Positions 16,927-25,896 of a DNA stretch of 43,114 nt are shown here, in pieces. A model generated the notes under the pieces. That model saw only the letters and a program-made list of their open reading frames with translations. It was not told the origin of the DNA and did not search any database. Numbering within the stretch: the stretch's first letter is position 1; every line of letters begins with the position of its first letter. Where the stretch lies: assembly GCA_030428695.1 (NCBI GenBank), contig JAUIEM010000017.1, forward strand, positions 1 through 43,114, given 5' to 3'. Both the position numbers and the translations under genes were made by a program. The DNA is from a bacterium (lineage in GTDB: Bacteria; Planctomycetota; J058; JAJDCP01).

Positions 16927-17191
16927 GGGCCCGGAAAGGAATGAGCCAGGCATTCGGGCGCGCCTGCGGCGTAATTCTGGCACTTGCCTCACTCCACCTC
17001 CACCGCCATCGACCTCCGTCCCTCCCTCGTGCCTCGGTCGGGCCGCTCGGCCGCTTCGCTGTGTGCCTCGCGGAGGAGGTGTTCGGCCGCTGCGGCCTCG
17101 GCTCCTCGTTCCTCGGTGCCGAGACCTCGCTGTTGCGCAGGTATGCGCCGCACCCGCACCCTCGGTGCTCGACTTATCCCTTTCCGGCCCC
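16927..17191 (+). repeat. Dispersed inverted-repeat element, copy A
   Basis: About 265 bases bounded by GGGCCCGGAAAGGAA and its near complement TCCCTTTCCGGCCCC. Its first ~85 bases are almost identical to those at 30691-30775, and the terminal ~40 bases also match copy B. Inside, the arms around GTAATTCTGGCACTTGCC have a weak complement in the right half. The right end touches the stop codon of the lipoprotein gene. With the hairpin at 16878 it fills the 467-base gap before the kinase gene. No open frame in it looks like a protein. Confidence 0.75.
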
Positions 17192-18868
17192 TTACTTGCT
17201 GTAGTCGAGGGTCTTGGTCGTCTCGTTGCCGAACTCGTCGGTCGCGACGATGGTCACGATCTTCGACTCGGTGATGTCGACCGTGGTCTCCCAGGTGCCG
17301 TCGGAGTTGACGGGTACGGTCTTGCCGTTGACCGTCACGACGTGGGTCGGATCGTCGACGTCACCGGAGACGATGACCGTCACCTTGCCGTCGACCTCGG
17401 GCGGCGTGGTGTCGACGGACACGGCGACCTGGTCGTTGCCCTGGTTGCCGGCCCGGTCGAAGGCGACCGCGGTGATCGTCACACGGCCCTCGGCCACGGT
17501 GATGTTCGCCTTGTAGGTGTCCGGCTCGCGGAACAGCTCGGCGGCGACCCCGTTGACCTCGACCCGGTCGACATCGTTGCTGACCACGCGCACGCCGACG
17601 ATGACCTCGGTCTGCGACAGCTTGCGCCCGTCGCTCGGGGCCATGATCGAGACCTCGGGAGGCAGGGTGTCGACGGTGACCGTGACCTTGTCGCTGCCGC
17701 GGTTGCCAGCGGCGTCGACGGCCGAGGCCTCGAGGCTGTTCAGGCCCTCGGCGAGCGAGACGCTGGCGCTGAAGCGGCCGCCGTTGACGTCCGCCTTCGT
17801 CGAGCCGATGCGCACCGACTTGATCGACGCGTCGTCGACGGTGCCGGTGACCGTCGTGAGGGCGGTGTTGAGCAGCGAGCCCTCGGCGGGCGCGGTGATC
17901 GTGACGACCGGCGGGGTGGTGTCGGCCGGCGGCGGCGGCAGGCTGCCGCTGATCTCGGCGTCGACCCGGTTGGCCTCGAAGCCGATGACGGTCAGGGCCG
18001 GGTTGGTCAGGGTGCTCAGCGCGGCGACGAAATCCTCTTTGCTGCCTTCGTACATCACCTCGAACTCACAGGTGTCGACCTGGAAGCGGCGCTTGACCGC
18101 CGAGGCGACGTTCGGCAGCGAGAGCAGCGACTCGGTCAACACGTTGAAGACGTTCGCGTTGCCCTTGCTGACCATCAGCTGGATGCGGATGCCGGAGCCC
18201 ATCTCGCGAGCCCAGGCCTTGAGCGTCTTTTCGGCCATCGCGCGGGCGAAGTCCTGGGCCGTGTCGACGAAGTGGTTGTAGCTGTTGCGCGGGCGCTGGC
18301 TCTTCATGCTCTTGCTGGCGATGTGCCCGGCGGTGTCGGTGCGCACGGCCTTGCCGTTGAACAGGTAGTACCACATCGCGTTCGGCTGGGAGCCGCCGCT
18401 GACGAACTGCTTGTCGTACTTGCAGGCGACGACCACCTCGCAGCCGTAGCGAGTGCGCAGAGCGAGGATCTTGTCCGGGTTGTTGCTGCTCAGGGCGTCG
18501 TCGATGTCCTTGATCACCGCGAGCTGCATCGCGTCGATGGTCTCGAAGCCGAGGTCCTGGAAGACCTCCTCGATCAGGGCCATCGCTTCGTCATCGCGCT
18601 GCTCGTCGAGGTTCTCGACCGCGGTCGCGACGATCATCACCCGCGGCCGGGGAACGTTGTGCAGGGAGGCGTCGAGGTCGGGAGTCGGATCGCTCGGCCC
18701 CGGATCGCTCGGCCCCGGATCGCTCGGCCCCGGATCGCTCGGACCCGGATCGCTCGGCGGAGGATTGTACGGCGGCGGGGGACGGCGCCCCTGCGTTTGC
18801 TGGCAGGCGCTCAGGACGAGCATGCCGAGCGCGATGCACAGGATGCCCGTCAGGCGTAGGTGTCTCAT
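17192..18868 (-). CDS. Lipoprotein with SDPGP repeats, an N-terminal alpha/beta domain and Ig-like domains
   Basis: 558 residues. Lipobox LSAC near residue 22 marks a lipoprotein. A Pro-rich spacer contains four SDPGP units, which would hold the rest away from the membrane. Residues ~70-310 form an alpha/beta region (PRVMIVATAVENLDEQ, then CEVVVACKYDK) reminiscent of FlgT/CsgG-associated or LPP20-like envelope domains, but I cannot assign it. From ~318, two or three Ig-like repeats follow the pattern DTTPPVVTITAPAEGS ... AVDAAGNRGSDKVTVTVDT. The role is probably structural or adhesive on the envelope. It lies 197 bases downstream of a kinase gene on the same strand, and its stop abuts repeat copy A. 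Confidence 0.82.
   Translation of the reverse strand: MRHLRLTGILCIALGMLVLSACQQTQGRRPPPPYNPPPSDPGPSDPGPSDPGPSDPGPSDPTPDLDASLHNVPRPRVMIVATAVENLDEQRDDEAMALIEEVFQDLGFETIDAMQLAVIKDIDDALSSNNPDKILALRTRYGCEVVVACKYDKQFVSGGSQPNAMWYYLFNGKAVRTDTAGHIASKSMKSQRPRNSYNHFVDTAQDFARAMAEKTLKAWAREMGSGIRIQLMVSKGNANVFNVLTESLLSLPNVASAVKRRFQVDTCEFEVMYEGSKEDFVAALSTLTNPALTVIGFEANRVDAEISGSLPPPPADTTPPVVTITAPAEGSLLNTALTTVTGTVDDASIKSVRIGSTKADVNGGRFSASVSLAEGLNSLEASAVDAAGNRGSDKVTVTVDTLPPEVSIMAPSDGRKLSQTEVIVGVRVVSNDVDRVEVNGVAAELFREPDTYKANITVAEGRVTITAVAFDRAGNQGNDQVAVSVDTTPPEVDGKVTVIVSGDVDDPTHVVTVNGKTVPVNSDGTWETTVDITESKIVTIVATDEFGNETTKTLDYSK
18687..18760. repeat. 15-base tandem repeat encoding SDPGP units
   Basis: GGATCGCTCGGCCCC is repeated nearly perfectly at 18687, 18702, 18717 and 18732, with a partial fifth copy. 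Near-identity at the DNA level suggests recent expansion by slippage; copy number could vary between strains. Confidence 0.85.
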
Positions 18869-18986
18869 CGACTCTCTCCCTGGTTGATCCCGGGCGGACC
18901 CGGGGAGCTTGAACGGAGCCGCGGCTCCGCGAGGGGGACAAGCTCTCGATTCTGCGCAAAAGGCCGACCAATTGCCAGCCCGAATT

Positions 18987-19009
18987 CTCCCGTCGCAGGG
19001 AGACGGGAG
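18987..19009. repeat. 8-base-stem hairpin between kinase and lipoprotein genes
   Basis: CTCCCGTC and GACGGGAG are perfect complements around a 7-base loop, in the 197-base gap. There is no T tract on either side, so it may stabilise mRNA ends or be chance in GC-rich DNA. Confidence 0.35.
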
Positions 19010-19065
19010 CCGGCCCCAGCCTATTCATCGGGCAGGGAACGGGCTGGATCTCTGCTCAACCCAAC

Positions 19066-20313
19066 TCAGCCGAGGATCGAGCGCAGGACGAAGCCGCCGA
19101 GGGTGGCGATCGCGAGGCCGAGGAGATACAGCCAGGGCAGACCCGCGCGCTCCGGCGTCGTCCGGCGCTTCGCCGCCACCCGCTGCGGCTTCGGCGCGGG
19201 CGTGGGCTTCGGCCGCTCCGCCGGCGGGCTCACGTACGGGTCGATGGCGCCGGAGAGCCGCGCGCCCTCGGCGAGCGGGGCCAGCGCCTCGGCGAGCTCG
19301 AAGCCGGTCTGGAAGCGGCTCTTCGGGTCCTTCTCGAGCAGCTTGCGCACAATCTTGGCCATCTGCGGCGAGACGTCGGGCAGGATCGCCCGCAGATCGA
19401 TCGGCACGTCGTGCAGGTGTTGTTGGAAGTAGACCTCCGGCTCCTGGCCGTCGAAGGGCGGATCGCCCACCAGCAGCTCGTACAGCGTGCAGCCGAGCGA
19501 GTACAGGTCGGAGCGGTGGTCCTGCTCACGGTCCCACTGCTCCGGGGCGATGTAGGCCGGCGTGCCGACCACCGCATCGGTGCGCGTCAGGGACAGGCTG
19601 ACCTCGGACGGCTTGGCGAGCCCGAAGTCGGCGAGCTTGACCCGGCCGGTCTTGGTCAGCAGCAGGTTGCCCGGCTTGACGTCGCGGTGCACGATGCCTT
19701 CCTCGGTCAGGGCCCCGAGGGCGAGGGCCGCCTGCCGCACGATCGCCGCCGCCTCCCGCTCGGGCAGCCGCCGCTGGCGGTCGAGCAGGTCCTCGACCGA
19801 GCCGCCCTCGGCGAAGCCCATCACGATACACAGCCGCCCCTCGCTCTCGAACATGTCGTAGAGAGGGATCACGCAGGGATGGTCGAGGCTGGCCAGCGCC
19901 CAGGCCTCGCGTTTGAGGCGCTCGATCAGCCGCACGCTGTCCGGGTGCTCGTTGGCGGTGACGACCTTGATCGCGACCCGGCGCTGCAGGTGCTGCTGGT
20001 TGGCGAGGTAGACCTTGCCCTGGCCGCCCTCGCCGAGGTGGCGGAGGATGGTGTATTCGGACAGGGCGTCGTGGAAAGGCCGCAGCAGCGGACGCTCGAA
20101 GAAGCCGCTGTCGTCGAGGTCGAGCTCTGTGCTCTCGAGGGCGACCTCGGGGACGGTGTCGCTGCGGCGGTTGGCGACCTGCGACTCGAGCAGGTCGATC
20201 TCCGAGAAGGCGGCGGGCGCCCAGTCGAGCTCATCCTTGAAGACGAGGGCCCCGCAGCTCTCGCACAGCGCGACGGTCGGTGGGTTGTCGTGACCGCAGG
20301 TGTCACACTTCAT
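19066..20313 (-). CDS. Membrane-anchored Ser/Thr protein kinase with N-terminal zinc ribbon
   Basis: 415 residues. The N-terminus is a zinc ribbon (CDTCG at 3-7, CESCG at 17-21), followed by an acidic linker and a canonical Hanks-type kinase domain (about 88-350): glycine loop LGEGGQGKVY, VAIKVV with Lys116, HRDVKPGN at 209-216, DFG at 229-231 and GTPAYIAPEQW. A Pro/Lys-rich linker precedes one C-terminal helix (about 391-412), so the kinase faces the cytoplasm with almost nothing outside. All catalytic residues are present. The ATG at 20313 is preferred because the zinc ribbon starts there and GGGGAG lies upstream. It is 51 bases downstream of the TetR gene and likely shares its transcript. 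Confidence 0.92.
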   Translation of the reverse strand: MKCDTCGHDNPPTVALCESCGALVFKDELDWAPAAFSEIDLLESQVANRRSDTVPEVALESTELDLDDSGFFERPLLRPFHDALSEYTILRHLGEGGQGKVYLANQQHLQRRVAIKVVTANEHPDSVRLIERLKREAWALASLDHPCVIPLYDMFESEGRLCIVMGFAEGGSVEDLLDRQRRLPEREAAAIVRQAALALGALTEEGIVHRDVKPGNLLLTKTGRVKLADFGLAKPSEVSLSLTRTDAVVGTPAYIAPEQWDREQDHRSDLYSLGCTLYELLVGDPPFDGQEPEVYFQQHLHDVPIDLRAILPDVSPQMAKIVRKLLEKDPKSRFQTGFELAEALAPLAEGARLSGAIDPYVSPPAERPKPTPAPKPQRVAAKRRTTPERAGLPWLYLLGLAIATLGGFVLRSILG

Positions 20314-20364
20314 CCCGCTCGCTCCCCACTCCCCGCGCCTTCCCGCGCCCATTATAGCGCAGCT

Positions 20365-20967
20365 TCACGGCGCGGCGAGCAGGCGTTCGATCAGTCCCTC
20401 GAGCTCCTCGCGCAGGGCGTCGACGTCGAGCCCGGGCTCGAGGGCGATCTGGAAGGACAGCCCGTCCGCCAGGGCGTGGATGATCCGGTACAGCCAGGGG
20501 ATCCGCTCCGCGCGCACCCAGCCTTCCCGCACCCCCCTGCCGAGCAGCGACTCACACACCTCCCGGAAGGAACGGTACGACACCGCCAGGGCCGCCCACA
20601 CCGCGGGCCGGGTCTTGGCGAACGACCAGACCTCGATCTGGAAGCGCAGCTCGAGCTCGACCAGCTCTTGCGAGGGAAAGGCGAGCGCGACCAGCGCCGA
20701 GAGCAGCTCCCGGGCGGGCAGATCGCGCGCGAGCAGCTCCTGCATCGTCTGCTGCTGCAGCGCGTGGTGGCGCGCGATCGCGTCGAGGATCAGCGCGTCC
20801 TTGCTCGGGTAGTAGTAGGTGACGAGGCCCTTGGACACCCCCGCCTCCCGGGCCACCCCGGCCAGCGTGCAGGAGGCGTGGGACCCGGACGCGAGCAGGC
20901 GGAAGACGGTGGCCGCGATCTGCGCGCGGCGGCGCTCTTCGCGGGCCGGATCGGCGGTGCGGGCCAT
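20365..20967 (-). CDS. TetR-family transcriptional regulator
   Basis: 200 residues. An N-terminal helix-turn-helix (TLAGVAREAGVSKGLVTYYY at about 34-53, then PSKDALI) is typical of TetR/AcrR, with BetI-like resemblance in the recognition helix and length. The C-terminal helical domain would bind an unknown ligand and form the dimer. The ATG at 20967 has GAGGAG upstream. It sits 73 bases after the START-like gene and before the kinase gene on the same strand. A 17-base palindrome in the divergent region at 21666-21682 is a possible target, which is inference. Confidence 0.9.
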   Translation of the reverse strand: MARTADPAREERRRAQIAATVFRLLASGSHASCTLAGVAREAGVSKGLVTYYYPSKDALILDAIARHHALQQQTMQELLARDLPARELLSALVALAFPSQELVELELRFQIEVWSFAKTRPAVWAALAVSYRSFREVCESLLGRGVREGWVRAERIPWLYRIIHALADGLSFQIALEPGLDVDALREELEGLIERLLAAP

Positions 20968-21040
20968 CGGAGCCTCCTCGGAGGCCCGTTGTACCCGGTC
21001 GGGCGCGGCGCGTCGAGGAGGCTACGGCGCGCGAGGACCC

Positions 21041-21544
21041 TCAGCAACGGCAGCGCTTGCGCAGCGCCGGGAACAGCCCTTTGAGGTCGCGAGCGATCAG
21101 GCGCTCGCTCAGCCACGACGGGACGGGCAGGCCGGGGTCGACGTCGAGCCTGTACTCGACCTGGGTGCGCCCGTCGCTCAGCGGGGTGAAGCACCAGAAG
21201 CCGCTGTTGTGGCGGAAGTCCCCGCGCAGCCGACGCCACTCGATGCGCAGCGCCTCGCAGTCGTGGGTCAGCTCGAGCGTGTAGCGCATCCGGGCGACGG
21301 TGAAGTCGAGGGTCGCGTCGACCACGCGCTGCTTCGGCCGGCGCTCGAGCACCTGGAAGCGCTTGACCCGGGGCATGAAGGTCGGGTACGCGTCGTAGGA
21401 GGTCACGACCTCCCAGAGCTTCTCGACGCCGGCGTCGAACACGCCGAGCACCTGCAGGCGGCGGATCTTGCCGTGGTTCGGCAGGACGGTGACGGTCTCA
21501 TCGGCCTGGACGGCGGGCGGGCGAGAGGTCGCGGAAAACAGCAT
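21041..21544 (-). CDS. SRPBCC/START-like lipid-binding domain protein
   Basis: 167 residues with the helix-grip pattern of SRPBCC (polyketide cyclase / COQ10-like) proteins: VLGVFDAGVEKLWEVVTSYDAYPTF-type N-terminal strand-helix, RVKRFQVLERR, alternating beta strands (VEYRLDVDPGLPVPSWL), and a long C-terminal helix. Such domains bind hydrophobic ligands such as lipids or quinones. The start ATG has GGAGGAG 8 bases upstream. No signal peptide is evident. It lies upstream of TetR on the same strand. The C-terminus ends in a Cys/Arg cluster (KRCRC), unusual but without known meaning. Confidence 0.8.
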   Translation of the reverse strand: MLFSATSRPPAVQADETVTVLPNHGKIRRLQVLGVFDAGVEKLWEVVTSYDAYPTFMPRVKRFQVLERRPKQRVVDATLDFTVARMRYTLELTHDCEALRIEWRRLRGDFRHNSGFWCFTPLSDGRTQVEYRLDVDPGLPVPSWLSERLIARDLKGLFPALRKRCRC

Positions 21545-21665
21545 GTCGGTATCTCCTCCGAGCTCGGGGGAGGTGAAAGCAACTGTCGTGCCAGGTGGGA
21601 AACCGCCGCGCAGGCCGGGCCTCGCGTCGCATGTGGGGAAAGTTCAACGCGCCCCTGATCGGTCC

Positions 21666-21682
21666 CTGACGCCGTGCGTCAG
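21666..21682. promoter_or_regulatory. Perfect 17-base palindrome, candidate operator
   Basis: CTGACGC-CGT-GCGTCAG lies midway in the 222-base divergent gap between the START-like gene (minus) and the SEC-C gene (plus). Size and symmetry suit a TetR-type dimer site, and a TetR gene is two genes away, but no direct link is visible. Confidence 0.4.
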
Positions 21683-21766
21683 TCCGTGGCTGCCGCGGCT
21701 CCGCGATCGGCGACCCCGGGCAGGCCTGGACCGATCCTGGTAGGCTGGGCACGAGGGAGACAAACC

Positions 21767-23779
21767 GTGGACGACGCCGCGCTCGAGAACACCATCGCAC
21801 GGGCTTCGGCCTGTCCGCTCCTGCCCAAGACCGTCGACGCGTTCGCAGACGACATCCGCGCCGGGCGCATCCTGCTTCCCGCGGCGTTGGAAGGCGCGCT
21901 GGAACGGCGGGACGGCCACGCGGTCACCGTGCTCGCCCTCGCCGGGGTCAGCGCGGGTCACCGGCTGAGCATCGAGCAGCTGCTCGCGTGTGGGCCCTGG
22001 GTCGAGAACGTCCAGCACTGGATCGTGCTGCTCGCCGCGACCCAGGGCTCGCCCCTGGCCGTCACGCTGCAGCTGCTCGCCCGCGGTCAGCACTCGAGCG
22101 AACGTGAGGCCACGGCCGTCCTGTACGCCGCGGAGAACCTCGCGGGAAGGCCCTGCCCACCGGAGCTCCTGCGGCATGTGCGGCTTCTGCTCCAGGCCGG
22201 TCTCAGCCTGATGGGCAAGGCCGTGCTCGCCGCGGCGGTCCTGCGGATGAAGCTGGACGAGAGCCAGCTCGAAGGCGCGGCGGCGTTTCACAGCCTGGCC
22301 TCGACCGGTGCGGCCCGCAGGATCGCCAGCGGCCTCCGCGAGATGTTCCGGTCCTCCGTTTCCGCGGCGCTCAGGGACACGGCGGAGCACGTCCCCATCA
22401 AGCGGGTGAACGACAAGGTCGGTCGCAACGACCCCTGCCCGTGTGGGAGCGGACGCAAGTACAAGAAGTGCTGCGCCCGCAAGAAGGGCGGCGTCCCGCG
22501 CCCCCCCGCCGTCGCGCGCACTCCCCGTCCACCCCGTCGCGCCGGCCGCCACCTGACCACCGAGCGCCTCGACAAGATGCGCATCGTCGAGCTGCGAGCT
22601 CTCGATCCGGAGCAGCTCTCGCCCGCCTGCCTGATGACGGGGATGCGGCGTCTGGCCACCCACAACTTCTGGGAAGAGTGCGAGCGCTGGCTCACCCTGG
22701 CCGCACGTCGCGGCCCCGCTGCATCGCTCCGTGAAGAGCTGCTGTACCATGCCCTCGACGCCGGGCAGGACGCCCTGGTCCAGAAGCTCTACAGCGCGAT
22801 CGACGACCCGTCCGCCGTGGCCCCCGAGCTGCGCCTCGCGGTCGTGCTCGCGCAGGAGCGGGGGCCCGCGCTCGAGCTGCTCGAGCAGACCGCGCGGGCG
22901 GCCCTGCGCGGGGAATGTCAGGAGGTCGACCTCGCCAACACCATCGTCCATCGTCTGCCCGCCCTCGGGATCTACTTCGCGCGCGGCTGCCTCTCGTCGG
23001 AGCGCCTGCTCGAGGCGGACACGGTCCTCGATGGAATCGCCCAGGCCCGCATCCGGCTCGATCTTCCCTCTGCGGACCCGGCCTACGAGCTGGTCGAGCT
23101 GCTCGACGACGCCGAGGAGCGGGACTGGGAAGGCAGGACCTCCGCCGCCCGCAAGGCCGAGAGCCTGAACGCCGAGCTGCGCTCGCTGCGCAAGAGCCTG
23201 CACGACGCCGAAGAGCGAGGCCGCGCCCTGGAGAAGGATCTGCGGGCGCAGCAGGAGGAGCTCGCGACCTCCGCCCAGGACCCGGATCCGCCGCCGCAGG
23301 TGCCACCGGAGGAGCTCCGGCGGCTGCGGGGCAAGGTCGCGGAGCTGAAGGGTCTGCTGAAGGAAAAGGCCGCCGAACGCCGCACCCTGCGCGAGGAGCT
23401 GGCGCAAGCCAAACGCGCCCAGAAGAACACCGTTCCCGACGATGCGGAAGCGGCGGAGGATGTCGAAGGGGAACAGGCGGACGGACCTCCTCGAGGTTTG
23501 CTCCTTCCCGCCTGGACCTCCAACGCCGAGGAGGAGCTGCGCCGTGCGCCCCCGCGCGTCGCTGCCAGCACCCTGCGCGTGGCATACCAGCTCGGCGCGG
23601 GCCATGACGGAGCCTGGCGCGAGGTCAAGAAGCTGAAACGTGTGGTGGGGATCCTCTCGGCGCGGGTCGGGATCCACTACCGACTGCTCTTCCGGATCGA
23701 CAGCGACGAGGGCTGCCTCAGGATGCTCTCCCTGGTCCACCGCCAGTCCCTGCTGACGGCGATCAAGCGCCTCGCCTGA
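21767..23779 (+). CDS. SEC-C zinc-motif protein with coiled coil and a RelE/ParE-like C-terminal domain
   Basis: 670 residues from the GTG with GAGGGAGA 6 bases upstream; the frame is open further upstream but lacks a ribosome site. Residues 1-210 are helical and unrecognised. A SEC-C motif ([18 protein letters not shown], 219-236) binds zinc, as in the SecA tail and many metal-binding adaptors. Residues ~250-440 look like helical repeats and ~455-565 are a Glu/Lys/Arg-rich coiled coil. The last ~65 residues ([28 protein letters not shown]) resemble the RelE/ParE beta-sheet toxin fold, including the R-x-x-Y-R pattern seen in such domains. No antitoxin-like gene is adjacent. The whole protein may be a ribosome- or RNA-related factor; function is not assigned. 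Confidence 0.72.
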   Translation: MDDAALENTIARASACPLLPKTVDAFADDIRAGRILLPAALEGALERRDGHAVTVLALAGVSAGHRLSIEQLLACGPWVENVQHWIVLLAATQGSPLAVTLQLLARGQHSSEREATAVLYAAENLAGRPCPPELLRHVRLLLQAGLSLMGKAVLAAAVLRMKLDESQLEGAAAFHSLASTGAARRIASGLREMFRSSVSAALRDTAEHVPIKRVNDKVGRNDPCPCGSGRKYKKCCARKKGGVPRPPAVARTPRPPRRAGRHLTTERLDKMRIVELRALDPEQLSPACLMTGMRRLATHNFWEECERWLTLAARRGPAASLREELLYHALDAGQDALVQKLYSAIDDPSAVAPELRLAVVLAQERGPALELLEQTARAALRGECQEVDLANTIVHRLPALGIYFARGCLSSERLLEADTVLDGIAQARIRLDLPSADPAYELVELLDDAEERDWEGRTSAARKAESLNAELRSLRKSLHDAEERGRALEKDLRAQQEELATSAQDPDPPPQVPPEELRRLRGKVAELKGLLKEKAAERRTLREELAQAKRAQKNTVPDDAEAAEDVEGEQADGPPRGLLLPAWTSNAEEELRRAPPRVAASTLRVAYQLGAGHDGAWREVKKLKRVVGILSARVGIHYRLLFRIDSDEGCLRMLSLVHRQSLLTAIKRLA

Positions 23780-23807
23780 CCAGGATCCTCGGCGATGCGC
23801 CGATGAG

Positions 23808-23833
23808 AAAAGGCCGGCCCACACGGGCCGGCC
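23808..23833 (-). terminator. Intrinsic terminator on the minus strand
   Basis: GGCCGGCCC and GGGCCGGCC form a 9-base perfect stem around a 4-base loop. Read on the minus strand it is followed by TTTTCTC. It is ~270 bases past the stop of the TSUP permease gene and 29 bases past the SEC-C stop, so it may also slow plus-strand transcripts. Confidence 0.6.
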
Positions 23834-24103
23834 CTACGGGTCGGAGACGATCGCTCAGGTAAGGGGGGGTCAGGGGTCGAACGCCTCCTCGCCGCCGGGA
23901 GCTCCCGGACACGGCCCCCATGGCCGTGCATGTCTTCCCGAAAGCACAGGCCGTGCCGAAGGACCATCGCCGGGAAGCCGCCTGCCAGGCCGCCCCCCAC
24001 GAAGGCTCGCCGGGGCCATCTGCAAACCGCGGCTTACACCCCCGCGGCACGCCGCGCTCCACGGCCCGGCTGCGCTTTACAGGTGCGTAAGAACGCTCTG
24101 ACA
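23834..24103. other. Noncoding gap rich in short GC palindromes
   Basis: No gene is supported. Several short GC palindromes occur (around 23900, 23915 and 24030-24050, CCGCGG twice). The stretch has the look of degenerate dispersed repeat DNA, but no second copy is visible in this window. Confidence 0.35.
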
Positions 24104-24940
24104 TCACGCAGCGCGCAGCAGGAAGCGCAGCGCCGCGAACACGGCGGCCGCGACCAGCACGTAGCGCACCAGCCCTTTCCAGCGCGGCCTGTTCAGCCAC
24201 GCGCCGAGCGACGCCCCGAGCACGTGGCCGACCGCCAGGCAGCCCCCCGCGCGCCAGTCGATCTGGGTCGCCGCCCCGAAGAAGGGCAGCGCGACCAGGG
24301 TGTAGCCGAACACGATCGCGACCTTCCACGCGTTCGCCCGCACGACGTCGAGGCCGGCGCACGTCACCAGCGCGACGAGCAGCAGGAAGCCGACGCCCGC
24401 CTGGATCAGCCCCCCGTAGATGCCGCAGCCGAACAGCGCGAGGGCCTGCATCCAGAACGGCGCGACCGGGCGCGGCTGGAGCCACCGGCCCGGCTGCAGG
24501 AGCAACGACACGGCGAGCAGCAGCAGGGCAGCCCCCAGCAGGCGCAGGATCCAGACGCTGCTCAGCGACACCGCCAGCCACGCCCCGCAGGCGGCGCCAG
24601 CCGCGGCGCACACGGTCAGCCGCAGGACCGGGCCGGCAGGCAGGACGCCGCGCCTGGCGAAGAGCAGGACGGCGGCGAGGTTCTGGGCGAAGATGCCGAC
24701 CCGGTTGGTGCCGTTGGCCGCCGACGCGTCGAGGCCGAGCGCGAGCAGCACGGGCAGGGTCAGCGCCGAGCCACCTCCGGCGAGGACGTTGATCGCGCCG
24801 GCGCCGAGTCCGGCGGCGAGCAACAGGGCGTAATCGGTGACGACGAGCTCCGTCAGGATCGAGGTCCGCCGTGGTGCTGGGGTGGAGTGGGCGTGGGGCT
24901 CAGGCGCCCTTGGAGTCGCGCTTCGCGCCCCCGCCCGCAT
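24104..24940 (-). CDS. TSUP-family (TauE/SafE-like) membrane transporter
   Basis: Up to 278 residues with about eight membrane helices in two related halves. [21 protein letters not shown] near the N-terminus and [19 protein letters not shown] in the second half are the paired TSUP signatures; [10 protein letters not shown] is also typical. The family moves sulfite, sulfoacetate or other organosulfur anions; substrate unknown here. The only ATG is at 24940, inside the end of rimK (40-base overlap), giving a ~30-residue hydrophilic extension before the first helix. The true start may be a non-ATG codon closer to the helix, but I see no good candidate. A minus-strand terminator lies at 23808-23833. 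Confidence 0.82.
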   Translation of the reverse strand: MRAGARSATPRAPEPHAHSTPAPRRTSILTELVVTDYALLLAAGLGAGAINVLAGGGSALTLPVLLALGLDASAANGTNRVGIFAQNLAAVLLFARRGVLPAGPVLRLTVCAAAGAACGAWLAVSLSSVWILRLLGAALLLLAVSLLLQPGRWLQPRPVAPFWMQALALFGCGIYGGLIQAGVGFLLLVALVTCAGLDVVRANAWKVAIVFGYTLVALPFFGAATQIDWRAGGCLAVGHVLGASLGAWLNRPRWKGLVRYVLVAAAVFAALRFLLRAA

Positions 24941-25805
24941 GTTTCGCGATGTAGCTGAGGATCTTCCCCGCGACGTCGACGCCGGTCGTCTTCTCGATGC
25001 CCTCGAGCCCGGGGGAGGAGTTGACCTCCATCACGACCGGCCCGTGGTTCGATCGCAGGATGTCGACACCGGCGACCCGCAGCCCCATCGCCCGGGCGGC
25101 CCGCACCGCGGTCGAGCGTTCCTCGGGGGTCAGCTTGACCTTGGTCGCCTTGCCGCCGCGGTGGAGGTTCGAGCGGAACTCATCGCCCTCCGCCTGCCGG
25201 AGCATCGAGGCGACGACCTTCTTGCCGATGACGAAGGCCCGGATGTCGCTGCCGGCCGCTTCCTTGATGAACTCCTGGACGAGGATGTTCGCGTTGAGCC
25301 CACGGAAGGCCTCGATGACCGACTCGGCCGCCTTCGAGGTCTCGGCGAGCACGACGCCGATGCCCTGCGTGCCCTCGAGCAGCTTGATCACCAGTGGGGC
25401 GCCGCCGACCATCTTGATCACGTCCTGGGTGTGCTTGGTCGAGTGCGCGAAGCCGGTCACCGGCAGGCCGATGCCGTCCCGGGCGAGGATCTGCAGGCTG
25501 CGCAGCTTGTCCCGCGCGCGGCTGATCGCCTGGGAGCCGTTGACCGCGAACACGTCCATCATCTCGAACTGGCGCACGACCGAGCAACCGTAGTAGGTGC
25601 CCGAGGCCCCGATGCGGGGGATGATCGCCTCGACGTCGTCGAGCTCTTCGCCCTCGTAGATCACCATCGGCTTGTGGGCCGTGATGTTCATGTAGCACTT
25701 CATGTAGTCGACGATCCGCACGTCATGCCCCGCTCCCTGGGCAGCGGTGAGCAGGCGTTGGGTCGAGTACAGGTGCGGGTTCGTGCTCAGGATGACGATC
25801 TTCAC
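24900..25805 (-). CDS. rimK: RimK-family ATP-grasp ligase (probable alpha-L-glutamate ligase)
   Basis: 301 residues, matching the ~300 of E. coli RimK, which adds glutamates to the C-terminus of ribosomal protein S6. Features: N-terminal Rossmann-like [18 protein letters not shown], the [13 protein letters not shown] segment, ATP-grasp lysine loop [34 protein letters not shown], and metal/ATP site [20 protein letters not shown]. The GTG at 25805 is chosen by alignment to family length, with a G-rich stretch just upstream. The target could be S6 or a small molecule. It is divergently arranged with an M14 deacylase 91 bases away, a pairing known to recur around RimK homologues. Confidence 0.9.
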   Translation of the reverse strand: MKIVILSTNPHLYSTQRLLTAAQGAGHDVRIVDYMKCYMNITAHKPMVIYEGEELDDVEAIIPRIGASGTYYGCSVVRQFEMMDVFAVNGSQAISRARDKLRSLQILARDGIGLPVTGFAHSTKHTQDVIKMVGGAPLVIKLLEGTQGIGVVLAETSKAAESVIEAFRGLNANILVQEFIKEAAGSDIRAFVIGKKVVASMLRQAEGDEFRSNLHRGGKATKVKLTPEERSTAVRAARAMGLRVAGVDILRSNHGPVVMEVNSSPGLEGIEKTTGVDVAGKILSYIAKHAGGGAKRDSKGA

Positions 25806-25830
25806 TTCGGCCCCCGGACAGTGGTTTGTT

Positions 25831-25860
25831 TTGGACACTCTGCACCACGACGGCGAGAAT
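25831..25860 (+). promoter_or_regulatory. Possible promoter of the M14 deacylase gene
   Basis: TTGGAC (25831-25836) and GAGAAT (25855-25860) with an 18-base spacer lie 37 bases before the ATG at 25897, in the 91-base divergent gap with rimK. Confidence 0.35.
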
Positions 25861-25896
25861 GAAAAGTCCCCGGTCGATTTCTCTTCAGGAGCCAGC

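Noticed and set aside
23763..24100. Minus-strand frame giving an Arg/Ser/Gly/Trp-rich peptide in the gap after the SEC-C gene
   Set aside because: It looks like translated repeat DNA, with no domain or ribosome site.
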